NCBI RefSeq assembly: GCF_023078275.1
Contig: NC_062996.1
Coordinates: 4,154,001 to 4,218,000, forward strand
Length of the DNA stretch: 64,000 nucleotides
Direction of reading: 5' to 3'
Source: Leguminivora glycinivorella
Lineage: Eukaryota > Arthropoda > Insecta > Lepidoptera > Tortricidae
The notes beneath the pieces are model-generated. The model had not been told where the DNA came from and ran no database searches. It saw nothing but the letters and a program-made list of their open reading frames with translations. Positions 12,201-21,731 of this stretch are shown piece after piece; positions within the stretch are counted from its first letter, which is position 1, and each line of letters begins with the position of its first letter. A program made the translations under genes and the position numbers.

Positions 12201-15200
12201 ACAAGGTTTTATCGCGGTTGATAGGTTCGCATCTTGGCACGATTAGTCACATAGATCCTTGGCGCGCATTCGTGCTATCTGTCTATCTATGCGCATAGTC
12301 ACCATTTTAGTATTTTTAGACTTTGACGATATTAATAAATGCTAACAGTTTCTGTGCGAATGACACGCCGGGCGTGTCATCAACGTTTTTTATGTGTGGC
12401 GTATGACACGCGAGGCGTGTGATTTTAAAATCGACAAAAGTTGTTCGCCGCCACAGCTTAAGGTGGCTCGCTTTCCATACAAAAAACATCTACCATTTAT
12501 TTAGTCACCGCACACTACAACTAAATAAAAATATGCGCATACATCTACTATACATTATCCGTCGTCGCGGTAGTGAATGAAATACATTGTTTCATACAGA
12601 AATCATGGACAAATCCATGTGAATTTTTTATTAATTTTACGTAAATGTGCGTGCCAAATTTTGTGTACAGACACAGAGCCGTCATATTTCGCGCATTTTT
12701 AGTTGACATTGTCATCAGTGACATTTGGCTCTTGACAAGTAATTATTTAAAGATATTGGTTTAGTTAACTCAAGCAGACTCAGAAATAATGACGCATTTT
12801 GTCAACAAAGATACATGTCGTGTATTTCGACACTGCTAATGTAAATCGAAATGGCGTCTCGGTCAAACGACCGACTATGATGCAGAAGATCGTGGGTTCG
12901 AGTCCGAAGTTTTTTTTAATCATTTGAACTTTTATGGATTTATTAAGTATTTTTTATTTTTTTAATGGAATATTTGACTATTACTATATTGCTTTCCTAT
13001 TTTTTTTTCATACAAAAATACAATACAATCCTTTATTATGCCTTTGTTGATAAAATAAAATACACACGTCTGGTATAATACATTATACATAGGTCATAGT
13101 GTGGGCATAGTATTAGTAAAGTATTGCATTTACTGAGCTGGTTGACCTATGTTATTGTTGTGTGAATGTGTGTTTTTTTTATAGTGTGGGCATAGTATTA
13201 GTAAAGTATTGCATTTACTGAGCTGGTTGACCTATGTTATTGTTGTGTGAATGTTTTTCTTCAACAACTAAATGGTTATATACAAGAATATGGGTAGCTT
13301 TTGCACATTGTAATTTTTCCTCAGTCACCCGTTGACCACGAACGCTGTAAAGTGTTTGAAACATCGGGATGAATTTTAAACTCATTATACGCGATTTAAT
13401 CCGTTTTCATAGTTTTTATTTCATGAGTAACTATCGCGGTAACTGAAGACAATATTAACTAAATGGTTACAAATAATAATTATCATCAATATAATCTGGT
13501 CCAGGCAGGCAATTATGGTCGCGCGATAAATGATAAAACATTTGGCCGTCCCTATAATCGCACTTACTAATAGTGCGACAGGGACGGCCTGATATTTTAT
13601 CGTCTATCGCGCGACCATGCTACCCGTGCTGTACTAGCTTTTGCCCGCGGCTTCGCTTGCGTTAGAAAGAGACAAAAAGTAGCCTATATCACTCTCCATC
13701 CCTTCAACTAAATCCCCTTAAATAATCACGTCAATTCGTCGCTCCGGTTTTTCCGTGAAAGACGGACAAACAAACAGACACACACCCTCTCCCATTTGTA
13801 ATATTAGTATGGATTTGACATTATTATTTATATTTAAATAATTATATATGTATAGCCCAATTTCGTCTCTAACAGCGTGTTATGTAATGGCGTCGTGGGT
13901 GAACAGTCGTCTGTCACGCCGTGAATGTGCGTTCGATTCCCAGGATTCTATAAACTTTTTGTATTTTTTTGGATATAAATTTCGTATTTTTTATTGACCG
14001 AGCAAGAATGGAGAGCCGAAGGTATCAATTTTATCTTAGAGAACATATTGATTTTTTTATTGTCATTTTGATTTTCTATTTGTTAAGTTGAGATATAAAA
14101 CACAACTTTTAATACCCTCGCTAAATATAATATTTTATCGAAATTACTCCTTAGATAAAAAAAGTCCACTTGAGTTTTTAAAGCATAAAGTTACTCAATT
14201 AACTATTGCATTTTCATTTACTAATTTAAGATTTCAAAAGCGATTTGAATACCCTTGCTCCATCGAAAATAAACAATTAGAAAAAAAAACATTCGAATCG
14301 TAGTTTAGAAACTAAAATTTATCTATACTTTTTTGGAATTTTTTAAAATATCAGATTAGGATAATTATGTTAGAAATTGTGAGTTCGACGAACCCAAAAA
14401 TTATTACCATGTAACAGAATAGGTTTTTAATCTTTTTTGTGGAAAACGCTCAGTAACTACTGTACGAGTACATATACATTTATGTATAATAATAAAACAA
14501 AAAATAGTGTCTCATAGTGTTGTGTTCCTGCCGGTGAGTAAGGCTGCCAGAGCTCAACGAGGGTGTGGGGTGCTGACGACGGGAGGACTTACGGAACTAA
14601 TTTGTTCCGTCTATTGTCCTTTGAGTCGTCGGCAACCCAAACCCTCCTTTGAACTTGTACACTCCTTTTGCTGTGCACACGCAGCAAAGGGGAGTGTACA
14701 AGTTTCTAATGGGGCGGCAACGCGCATGCGACACTCTTTGAGTTGCAGGCGTCCATAGGTTCGGTGACCGCTTTCCATCAGGCGGACCGTATGCTTGTTT
14801 GCCACCGATGTAGTATTAAAAAAAAAAAGAGAAAAAGTCCTGGATTCGAACCCAGTACTTCCATGCAAATCATGCGATGGCACGTATTTACCGCAAGGCT
14901 ATTTAAACAAGCTGTCGCCGCGTGAAATTATCGACTAGAAGGAATACACAAAACACTGTTTGTATGTGTGAGTGGTACTTAAAAATAGTGTAAAATAGTA
15001 AATTTATCTACATTGAGGGGATTAACGTTACAATGAGAAGTTGAATGTTTGTTGTAATACGTCAATTTTAATATTAAATGTTCGCGAAGCATAATTGAAA
15101 GTATATAAATGCCTGTACGACTCCACAAAAAAAATAAGACTGGTAATTTGCAGATTAACGCCATCTAACGCAGCCTGAGCTTCGGGTAACCTAGGCGAGC

Positions 15201-18200
15201 CACCTTAAAGTTTTCGAAAATGGAACACGCAACGAATCGGTTAATATGGCTATGTTCAGCTATGTTCAGAAGAATACATTTTGATAATTATTACAGCGCT
15301 GGTGGCCTAGTGGTAAGAGTGTGCGACTTACGATCCGGAGGTCGCGGGTTCGAACCCCGGCTCGTACTAATGAGTTTTTCTGAACTTATGTGCGAAATGT
15401 CATTTGATATTTGCCAGTCGCTTTTCGGTGAAGGAAAACATCGTGAGGAAACCGGATTAATTCCTCTCGGGTTGAAAGGTCAGATGGCAGTCGCTTTTGT
15501 AAAAACTAGTGCCTACGCCAAATCTTGGGATTAGTTGCCAAAGCGGACCCTAGGCTCCCATAAGCCGTGGCAAATACCGGAATAACGCAAGGAGTTAAGT
15601 ATTTTGGAACTTAGCTGTAATGAAATATATGAAAATAATGCGAAATTATAATATTTTTACCACACTGGCACAGTAATTGTACACTTGCTTGTAGGTAGAG
15701 CGAAAGTTATAGAAAAACCGTTATCTTTTATCGTGTTTTTTAACGTACAGTCGACCAATTGGAACCCTAGGCCACTCTACAACCATGTCAAAATGACAAG
15801 CATTCCCATTTATAATATTAGTGTGGATATTATGGTATGTATTATAAATCCTTTTTCTATTTGCTTCAGTTGGAGAATCCTCTTTCAAAACAGAGACAAG
15901 GGAAAAAGTCATTGCAGGTAAGATTTATTGCCATTACAAAACTCTTGAGTAAATAAATAATTGTGTGCAGACACCTGTTACCGTATTCTTCATTTTAAGG
16001 CCGATAGTCCACTATCATATGTTTATTATCTTTTGCGCAATATGGCATGAAACCCGTCTGTGCGTGCCTCCGCAAACATTTTAGAAGCGCTACAGAAGCG
16101 TGACAGCCCCAACAACACCCGAAAACCATTATTATATTGAACTTTCAGGGCACTGAGGGCTTTCTGAGTGCATTTGAACCACAGGCTGCTCGTATAAAAA
16201 CTGTGACAAAAAGCTTTAAAAAGTGTGATTTTTCACTTGATCTGAGCAACGAGCAAACCTGCGGGCCAACATGTTACTCCTCACCGCCAGCGCCCTGCGT
16301 TCTCTTTCAATATCTAAATAGAATAATTAGAGGTAATTATATATGATCAGAGGTCTGTATGCCTCCCTTTTTCTCCAAGGTGAAGAAAAAGGACGGCATG
16401 TTGCCATGATAAACATATGATAGTGGACTATCGGCCTAGGTGTAAGGCGTGAGTGGACGCTCGGAGCGTTCGGTTCGGCCAAAGAGGATCGAGTATTATA
16501 GAGAATGACTGTCAAAGTAAAATGTGTTATCACTAGAGAGCGGATTTCATGTAGCGATTTAAATATTAATATGGATATGACTCGCATAATTTATTATTTT
16601 TTCTACACACAAAAAATGTATAAAAGTAAAACCCTTTTTGGATGCTTTTGTGAATATTGGGCAAAAATAATAATCATAATATAATTAATAAATAAAAAAA
16701 TTTTGTTAATTTTTAATAATTTATTTATATAAATTCTTGTAAAAACTTCTATATTACGGCTCAAAAAATAGAAAAATTAAAATAATTCGCTTCCTGTATA
16801 CAAACTCCTTTATTTAGAATGAAATACTTTTCTTTACATGTAGATATTTACAAAAATAATTACATTTAAAGAAAAGAAAAATTACATTTACAGAAAATAA
16901 CATTAATTTAATCTAATTAGTCAGCGAAGTTTGCGGTGTGCGATGTAGATGCGATAGATTGTAAAACCTTAATATAATCCACATGACATGTATTTAAAAA
17001 AAATGCACTAATCATATCCATATTAATATTTAAATCGCTACATGAAATCCGCTCTCTAGTTATCACAGTGCATAGATTGCCATCTCTCGACACAAGCTTA
17101 AAACTTTTGAACCTCAGGTTTGACAATTTGGCCCATATTCTTAGCTTGATATGTTTTAAAATGTCAAATATTAATATTAGCGCCATCTAGCCGAGCGTAC
17201 CCCAAAGGTGTATCGCCACCTAGCTCTCCGTACCTTTTTCTGTATGGTTTTGGGGTACGTTTTTTTCAGACTTTATCGGTCTTTACAAAGTTATATAGGT
17301 CTTTGGGTTCGGCGAAGTGTGCAGCGGACGGGCGAGCGTGCGTCCACCCGATGCAGCGTACTCAGAACACTTGTGTGAGCTTCAATTGTTTGAATTGCAC
17401 GCCGCACGCTTAATATCAGCACTCAGGGGGGTTACCATGACGTACTAAAGACGTTCAGTTTAGGTTAAGAGAAAGGGACACAGCTATAGCAGTTACATAG
17501 CTCCGTCCCTCTCTATCAACCTAAACTGAACGGCTTTAACACGTCATGGTAACCCCCCAGGCCTTACACAAGCGCTTATCTAGAATAGTGGAGCAGTTCC
17601 CGGCAACTTTGTACATAGCCACGTCAGCAAAATTTAATTGATCCTATTTTGTTACCAACATTTAGTAATATAAGTCGACTGTCGTAAGATATATATACAG
17701 GTTAATTGTTATAATTAAGAAAATATAGATACTAGAGAACCTTAATGACGAAATAAAACTTAATAAAATCTCAATTCATCAACAAAATCTTGGTAACAAA
17801 ATAGGAATTAATAAGAACAAATTTAACTTTTTCCTTAATTTTTGTACAAACTTTTCGAGAACTGCTGAGTGGCACAACTCAAAATGAAATGCCATTCGAA
17901 TGTTAATCTTACCAGTAAGAATTAGAGTGTAAAGTGCAGTAGCATTTCATTTTGAGTTGTGCCACTATTCTTGATAAGCAACGATAAAAATGTAGTAATT
18001 GCCTTAGTTTGTAGGAGGTAGGGCGTAGCGAATGATATTCCGCTTTCTGTGGTAGGACACAGCACAGCGGATATCGTCTCGCTCGAATTTAGAGTAGAGC
18101 CCAACTGGGGTAGTACCTCCGCCTTACAGAAGACCGCAGCCAAATAGCGCTAGACCCTACTCATAGTGTTGTGTTCCTGCCGGTGAGTAAGGCTGCCGGA

Positions 18201-20058
18201 GCTCAACTAGGGTGCGGTGTGCTGATGACGGGAGGACTTACGGAACTAACTTGTTCCGTCTATTTTCCTTAGAGTCGTCGCAACCCGAACCCTCCTTAGA
18301 ACTTGTACACTCCTTTTTGCTGTGTACTTAACACAGCAAAAGGGAATGTACGTTTCTAATGGGGTGGCAACGCGCATGTGACACTGTTTGAGTTGCAGGC
18401 GTTCATAGGTTACGGTGACCGCTTTACATCAGGCGGGCCGTATGCTTGTTTGCTACCGACGTAGTATAAAAAAAAGTTACTATAATAGGACAGGACCATT
18501 AACATGAAAATAATTAAAAAAAATGTTTTTATTAAGGTGTGTCACTGGCCTTCTTCTATTCATTGTTACTTTTTTTATCTTTTATGATTGATCCTGTTTC
18601 TCTCTTGACAGCATTAGGGACTGTTCCAAATATACAACAAAGATTTTATTTCCAGTTTCATTGGACAGCACGGATGATACTTTCTTTCATGAGACGAAGA
18701 AAATATGCAAAAACGAGAAGAGACTCAAGAGTGAGAAATCCAACTACAGTGACACTGAGCGCAAAGAATCTGGCCACACCCCTACACCCAAGAGAAGATA
18801 CGAATGTGATTCTTGCGACAAAAGTTTTAATTTAAAACAGAATCTACTTAGACATATACGTACTCATACCGATCAAAGAAAATTCTCTTGTCACATATGC
18901 AAAAAACGATTTACTACACAATCTTATTTGGATAGACATATCTCAGTACACACCGGAGATAAATTAAATTCATGTCATATATGCCACAAAAAGTTTACGT
19001 ATAAATTTCGTTTAAATGCCCATTTGAAACGCCACATCACTGCGTTTTCGTGTGAAACGTGCAATAAACAGTTTTCAAAACAATATGACTTGGATGTTCA
19101 TAAGCGTGTACACACGACGGACAAACCTTACAAATGTGAGGTGTGCAAAAGAGGGTTTAAATATGAATGTACTCTAAAAGTTCACATCAAAAGTCATACT
19201 GAAGGATATAAATTCTCTTGTGATGTTTGTCAAAGGCAGTTTCCACAGCGGTCAAATTTGATCAAACATAAATTGACTCATACTGGAGAAAAACCTCACT
19301 GCTGCGATGTATGCAAAAAACCATTCGCATTAAAGAGCTCATTGCGCAAACATATGGTAACACATACAGGGGACTATCGTTACTCCTGCGAGATTTGTAA
19401 CAGAAAATTTCCAGAAAAATATGTTCTGAACTTGCACAAACGCGTGCACACAGGGGAAAAGTACTCCTGTGGAATATGCAAAAAACAATTTACAGTATAC
19501 AGTACGTTATATGCTCATATGGTTACGCACACGGGAAATAAGTTATTCTGTTGTGATATTTGTGGAAAACAGTTTATGCGTAAGGCCGACCTAACCAGGC
19601 ACATTAATGGGCATAAAGGGATAAAGCCATTTTCCTGTTCAATATGTAATAAGCGATTCTTAGAAAAATGTACTTTAAAAGCTCATAATTTAATTCATAC
19701 AGGGGAAAAATCTTACTCGTGTGAAGTATGTCTGAAGCCGTTCCGAACAAAAACTAATTTAAAAGGCCACATGCTGACTCATGATGAGGTTAAACAGCAT
19801 TCATGTGAGGTTTGTAATAAGCAGTTTAGACATAAGAACGCGTTGATCGTTCACAGTCGGATCCACACTGGACAGAGGCCTCACTCGTGTGATATATGTA
19901 ACAAAGAGTTCAAAGTGCTGTCCACTTTAAAGTTTCATTACCGCACTCACACTGGTGAGAAACCTTATACATGTGAAATTTGCCATAAGAAATTCGCACA
20001 TCCGTCAGGTTTCAGAAAGCATAAACGTAGACACAAAGAGAAATGCAATCCTTGGTGA
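4660..20058 (+). CDS. ZAD domain plus 15-finger C2H2 protein (5 exons)
   Basis: Predicted nuclear zinc-finger protein, join(4660..4821, 9125..9248, 11426..11485, 15870..15917, 18656..20058). That is 1797 nt, or 598 codons plus TGA. Every intron is GT-AG and the phases (0,1,1,1) agree. Residues about 15-80 form a ZAD, the zinc-coordinating dimerisation domain common in insect finger proteins, with cysteine pairs C18/C21 (SCRCCL) and C64/C67 (ICEVC). A short acidic linker follows (residues 97-131, LENDDDTNDD). Fifteen C2H2 fingers then span about residues 180-591, several with TGEK-type linkers and all with both Cys and both His. The start is the ATG at 4660; an in-frame GTG at 4612 is not needed. 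ZAD proteins usually bind DNA and regulate chromatin or transcription, but the target here cannot be read. The broken finger array upstream on the same strand suggests a local zinc-finger cluster. Confidence 0.93.
4822..5670. other. Intron 1, left part
   Basis: 4900-5240 is rich in tactag/gtactag motifs and CG-containing stretches but I could not assign it to a repeat class. 5485-5600 resembles the SINE-like family found at 9389-9635 (ggggttgaaagaaaac, gtgacattgcagtg). 5615-5660 has the tttcagcggggagcg motif of the repeat at 23170. Confidence 0.4.
5679..6120. mobile_element. hAT-type MITE with tagagatgggccgaata ends
   Basis: Terminal inverted repeats tagagatgggccgaatatt are found at 5679 and, inverted, at the 6120 end. 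The 8-bp direct repeats gtatatat at 5671-5678 and 6121-6128 fit hAT insertion. No transposase remains. Confidence 0.85.
6122..6204. repeat. (AT)n microsatellite
   Basis: About 40 AT units immediately follow the MITE. The tract begins inside the gtatatat target duplication, so it probably grew from it. Confidence 0.95.
6905..7140 (-). mobile_element. LINE reverse-transcriptase tail fragment
   Basis: Read on the minus strand, 7136-6858 gives DRWAKVATEWLV, GKGRPKI and DEWTKEEEAKY, the typical degraded C-terminal tail of an insect non-LTR reverse transcriptase. It is decayed. Confidence 0.6.
7400..7720 (-). mobile_element. Second LINE 3' end fragment
   Basis: Contains a cccactgctgagcatagg block and a ggatgtcgtccacccagtga block that I recognise as a common lepidopteran non-LTR 3' end read in reverse. 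It is non-coding here. Confidence 0.5.
8063..8746. mobile_element. Nested MITE with gggtcactatcaa ends, 8-bp TSD
   Basis: Inverted ends start gggtcactatcaa and run about 38 bp to the gactat block. The direct repeat gcaaaggg sits at 8055-8062 and 8747-8754. It lies wholly inside the 6270-9012 element, so it inserted later. It is hAT-like by TSD length. Confidence 0.85.
9125..9248 (+). CDS. ZAD gene exon 2
   Basis: 41 codons plus 1 nt: the second ZAD cysteine pair (ICEVC) followed by FKLQVQHSQ. Acceptor tctttcag at 9117-9124, donor gtaagt at 9249. Confidence 0.92.
9271..9798. mobile_element. TA-flanked inverted-repeat element hosting a SINE-like insertion
   Basis: Ends gaccggggctggttgtcac (from 9277) and its inverse (to about 9793) are flanked by TA at 9269-9270 and 9799-9800. 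It fits a Tc1/mariner-type MITE and is split by the SINE-like element at 9389-9635. Confidence 0.7.
9389..9635 (+). mobile_element. SINE-like retroelement (family S2), full copy
   Basis: Begins cccgtgtggtgacggg and ends in a (TATG)n-type tail. It is flanked by the 12-bp duplication tataaactgaaa (9377-9388, 9636-9647), which is direct evidence of retro-insertion. Other copies are at 24184-24404, 33303-33520 and 56571-56805, with fragments at 5485, 26573 and 26868. Confidence 0.85.
9998..10480 (+). repeat. Dispersed repeat family L, copy 1
   Basis: Starts tttttagggttccc and ends gacacgctcttggccggttt. Related copies are at 25952-26573 and 63636-64000. It contains a short tctgtctgtccgtc run. This is a common lepidopteran repeat whose class I cannot state. 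Confidence 0.75.
10625..10880 (+). repeat. Dispersed repeat family H, copy 1
   Basis: Runs from aaagaggatcaagtag to the ttacgggggtatgttttt end. It matches the copies at 16480-17275 and 34355-34650 (gccatctagccgagcgt). Confidence 0.75.
11080..11366 (+). repeat. Dispersed repeat family C, copy 1
   Basis: Reverse-complementary to 17596-17867 and 20317-20512; shared blocks include agttctcgaaaagtttgtac and acaaaataggatcaatt. Confidence 0.75.
11426..11485 (+). CDS. ZAD gene exon 3
   Basis: 60 nt coding an acidic linker (EGAAVKLENDDDTNDDAAF). Acceptor ttgtttcag, donor gtaag, phase 1 on both sides, so skipping it would keep the frame. Confidence 0.85.
11660..12125 (+). repeat. Dispersed repeat family D, copy 1
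   Basis: Contains ataccagcgggtaaaaacgc and ttgcgttgtagtttcctcgc. It is shared with 36670-37020, and its last part with 25545-25625. Confidence 0.75.
12849..12912 (+). repeat. tRNA-like fragment
   Basis: Ends with a B-box-like gtgggttcgagtcc and is followed by a T run. A similar start (tggcgtc) and a B-box-like gttcgattccc occur at 13888-13945. No cloverleaf with a paired acceptor stem could be formed, so I read them as SINE-head remnants rather than tRNA genes. Confidence 0.35.
13098..13257. repeat. Tandem duplication, about 83-bp unit
   Basis: The block starting tagtgtgggcatagtatt and ending gttgtgtgaatgt occurs twice in direct order (about 13098 and 13182) with essentially no differences, so it is a recent duplication. 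Confidence 0.9.
13370..13447. repeat. Dispersed repeat family E, copy 1
   Basis: Shares tttcatgagtaactatcgcg and a nearby atcgcgtataat-type block with 20625-20712. Confidence 0.65.
13515..13620. mobile_element. Foldback MITE (tggtcgcgcgata ends)
   Basis: The arms atggtcgcgcgata...ggccgtccct and their inverse ending tatcgcgcgaccat flank a centre that itself pairs (tcgcact / agtgcga). It can fold into a near-complete hairpin. Confidence 0.85.
13634..13813 (-). mobile_element. Short non-autonomous Helitron
   Basis: On the minus strand it starts TCCATACTAATATTAC and ends GCGGGCAAAAGCTAG after a CG-rich hairpin. It is flanked by A (13633) and T (13814) with no target duplication, as expected for Helitrons. 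Sister copies are at 34654-34829 and 56388-56569. Confidence 0.88.
14510..14830 (+). mobile_element. Poly(A)-tailed retroelement tail, family F copy 1
   Basis: Runs from tcatagtgttgtgttcctgc to ccaccgatgtagtatt and an A tract. It matches the copies at 18000-18474, 27015-27374 and (divergent) 37878-38137. The A tail and repeated 5' truncation indicate a LINE 3' end. Confidence 0.75.
14832..14908 (-). repeat. tRNA-like sequence with perfect B box
   Basis: The minus strand has ggttcgaatcc (box B) preceded by an A-box-like gccttgcggtaaatacg, but the acceptor ends do not pair. It is probably a tRNA-derived SINE head or tRNA pseudogene. Confidence 0.4.
15294..15600 (+). mobile_element. tRNA-derived SINE (family S1), copy 1
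   Basis: A tRNA-like head (gcgctggtggcctagtggta, box B gggttcgaacccc) is followed by a fixed body (ttcggtgaaggaaaacatcg, gaggaaaccgg). The same arrangement occurs at 21853-22175. The head has no paired acceptor stem, so this is not a tRNA gene. Confidence 0.88.
15870..15917 (+). CDS. ZAD gene exon 4
   Basis: 48 nt in phase (GESSFKTETREKVIA). Acceptor ttgcttcag, donor gtaagatt. A short exon supported by its phase fit to exons 3 and 5. A partial Helitron end lies just upstream, at about 15803-15835. Confidence 0.82.
15998..16437. mobile_element. MITE with about 29-bp inverted ends
   Basis: The left end aggccgatagtccactatca and the matching inverse at 16408-16437 both continue into a catatgttta-type block. 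The target duplication is unclear. The interior is unique and non-coding. Confidence 0.8.
16480..17275 (+). repeat. Dispersed repeat family H, copy 2 (interrupted)
   Basis: The aaagaggatcgagtatt start lies at about 16480 and the remaining body at 17059-17275. It is split by the MITE at 16534-17058, which entered at gttatcac. Confidence 0.8.
16534..17058. mobile_element. hAT-type MITE with about 50-bp inverted ends
   Basis: The tip tagagagcggatttcatgta is inverted at 17039-17058, and the arms pair for about 50 bp. The 8-bp duplication gttatcac is at 16526-16533 and 17059-17066. It lies within family H. Confidence 0.9.
17426..17558. mobile_element. Foldback MITE with ggggggttaccatgacgt ends
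   Basis: The arms run about 60 bp each (ggggggttaccatgacgt ... acgtcatggtaacccccc) around a small loop. It is a nearly complete hairpin. Confidence 0.85.
17596..17966. repeat. Family C copy 2 plus adjoining foldback MITE
   Basis: 17596-17867 is the reverse complement of 11080-11366. It abuts a 99-bp foldback, 17868-17966, with ends agtggcacaactcaaaatga and its inverse, which interrupts the family C terminus. Confidence 0.75.
18000..18474 (+). mobile_element. LINE 3' end, family F copy 2
   Basis: A longer copy than 14510: it adds an upstream block (ttacagaagaccgcagccaa) and ends in an A tract at about 18468. It is shared with 27015-27374. Confidence 0.75.
18656..20058 (+). CDS. ZAD gene exon 5 (15 C2H2 fingers)
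   Basis: 467 codons plus TGA, entering in phase 1 after acceptor tttatttccag. A charged leader (KNEKRLKSEKSNYSDTERKE) precedes 15 complete C2H2 fingers, the first starting YECDSC and the last ending HKRRH. No frame breaks. Confidence 0.95.
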
Positions 20059-20143
20059 AATTTGATCTCAGTGTTCTGATAGTAAAAAAAATGTTATTTA
20101 TTTTCAAATGTGTTCTTCAGTATCTATGTATAAAAACAATTTG

Positions 20144-20149
20144 AATAAA
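20144..20149 (+). terminator. Putative polyadenylation signal of the ZAD gene
   Basis: AATAAA 86 nt after the stop codon. No competing signal lies closer. Confidence 0.6.
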
Positions 20150-20316
20150 AATATAATAACTTATAACGTGTTTCATTGTAAGCATATTGCATATAATAGC
20201 TATGAATTAAAACAAATTAATAAATGCAAATAAATAATTAAAAAAATACCCTTTATACAGCGTGTGTATTCCATACGGGCGCATATATTAATAACGATTG
20301 TTATCGGACCTAAGGA

Positions 20317-20712
20317 CATAGCCACGTCAGCAAATTTTAATCGATCCTATTTTGTTACCCACATTTAGTACTATAAGTTGACTTTCGTAAGATATATACA
20401 GGATAATTGTTATTATTGAGAAAATATAGATACTAGAGAACCTTATTGACGAAATAACAATTACTAAAATGTCAATTCATCAAAAAAATCTTTTCAACAA
20501 CATAATAGGAAAAAAACAAAAAATGGTTCTTTTATTGAACAGATAAGATTTTTGGAATCCACACGCTGTATAGCAAGAGATCAACGCTGAATTTTATATA
20601 TGTACCTAATAAAACTATGGAAACGGATTAAATCGCGTATAATGAATTTAAAATTCATCCCCATAGTTCATAGTTTTATTTCATGAGTAACTATCGCGGT
20701 AACCGAAGACAA
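20317..20712. repeat. Family C copy 3 and family E copy 2
   Basis: 20317-20512 matches family C in the same orientation as 17596. 20625-20712 repeats the tttcatgagtaactatcgcg block of 13420. No gene is seen here. Confidence 0.65.
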
Positions 20713-20937
20713 TTTTATTTGTGTTAGAAAATACTGTTAGGAATTTGATAATTTCCGCCTGACGTAGCTTGAGAAATTAGGGTTAGGGAGACTTTCAAGC
20801 GTCTGGTAAAAATTGAAGAGCAAGAAAAGGACGATAAAGTAAAAACCAGCAACGCGCTGAGATGAGGTCATTGTGGCAATTCATTCCTTTCTGTCTTGTT
20901 GTTATTATGTGTATTTTGTCTGGCCTGTGTTCACGAC

Positions 20938-21665
20938 AAAATGTTTATTCTAAAAGACAGTGTACTGTAGTTTACTGTATTCTGCGCGTAGACAGCGGTC
21001 GGAGCAGTGTTTGAGGCAGCCAGCATCCTTTTCATGAAATAACATGTATTGTATTGATGTTGTAAGGAAGGGATAAAGTAAAAAACAGTGTACTGTAAGA
21101 TAGTTTATTCTGCGCGTAAACAGCGATCGGAGCAGCGTTTGAGGCAGTCAGCGTCCTTCTCATGAAATAATGTGTATTGATGTTGTAAGGAAGGGGTAAA
21201 GTAAAAAACAGTATATGTAATATAGTTTATTCTGCGCGTAAACAGCGATCGGAGCAGCGTTTGAGGCAGTCAGCGTCCTTCTCATGAAACCATATGTATT
21301 GATGTTGTAAGGAAGGGATAAAGTAAAAAACAGTGTACTGTAAGATAGTTTATTCTGCGCGTAGACAGCGGTCGGAGCAGCGTTTGAGACAGTCGGCGTC
21401 CTTCTCATGAAACCATATGTATTGATGTTGTAAGGAAGGGATAAAGTAAAAAACAGTGTACTGTAATATAGTTTATTCTGCGCGTAGACAGCGGTCGGAG
21501 CAGCGTTTGAGGCAGTCAGTATCATTCTTATAAAATAATGTGTATTGATGTAGTAAGGAAGGGATAAATTAAAAGACAGTGTTCTGTAGTTTACTTTATT
21601 CTGCGCGTAGACAGCGGTCAGAGCAGCGTTTGAGACAGTCGGCGTCGTTGCGACAGTGTGCTCTG
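20938..21665. repeat. Tandem repeat, about 123-bp unit x6, from a 3' exon end
   Basis: The motif tctgcgcgta occurs at 20981, 21109, 21231, 21354, 21477 and 21600, spacing 122-128. The right-most unit is the coding end of the minus-strand exon 21596-21731. Other units repeat that exon's last ~50 coding bases (reading DADCLKRCSDRCLRAE then TAA) plus sequence beyond the stop. Each unit has AATAAA overlapping the stop codon. Confidence 0.9.
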
Positions 21666-21731
21666 CAGCTGGCTTGGCAGCGGGTTGTTGTGCGCACGTT
21701 CGAGCGGGCTAGCTTCTCGTCGAACATTACG
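21596..21731 (-). CDS. Module B terminal exon (Cys-rich tail)
   Basis: 1 nt plus 45 codons including TAA. Reads VMFDEKLARSNVRTTTRCQA and on to the stop. Acceptor aaattccag on the minus strand at 21732. The split codon AG|C fits the previous donor. The stop overlaps AATAAA. Confidence 0.8.

Larger units (their letters stand above)
12462..15204. mobile_element. TTAA-flanked inverted-repeat element with nested insertions
   Basis: Inverted ends ggtggctcgc...gcgagccacc are flanked by TTAA at 12458-12461 and 15205-15208, the target used by piggyBac-type elements. The inverted match is only about 10 bp beyond the TTAA, and no transposase is seen. It contains a tandem duplication, a foldback MITE, a Helitron, a retroelement tail and tRNA-like pieces. 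Confidence 0.5.

Noticed and set aside
14507..14883. ORFs on both strands in the 14.5-kb region
   Set aside because: They lie in the family F retroelement tail, and sister copies do not keep the frame.
15294..15366. tRNA gene call
   Set aside because: Boxes A and B are present but the acceptor ends do not pair and a SINE body follows; likewise at 21857 and 32478.
21160..21525. 121-residue frame with ASNAAPTAVYAQNK repeats
   Set aside because: Out-of-frame reading of the duplicated exon ends; the real frame reads DADCLKRCSDRC and stops in each unit.
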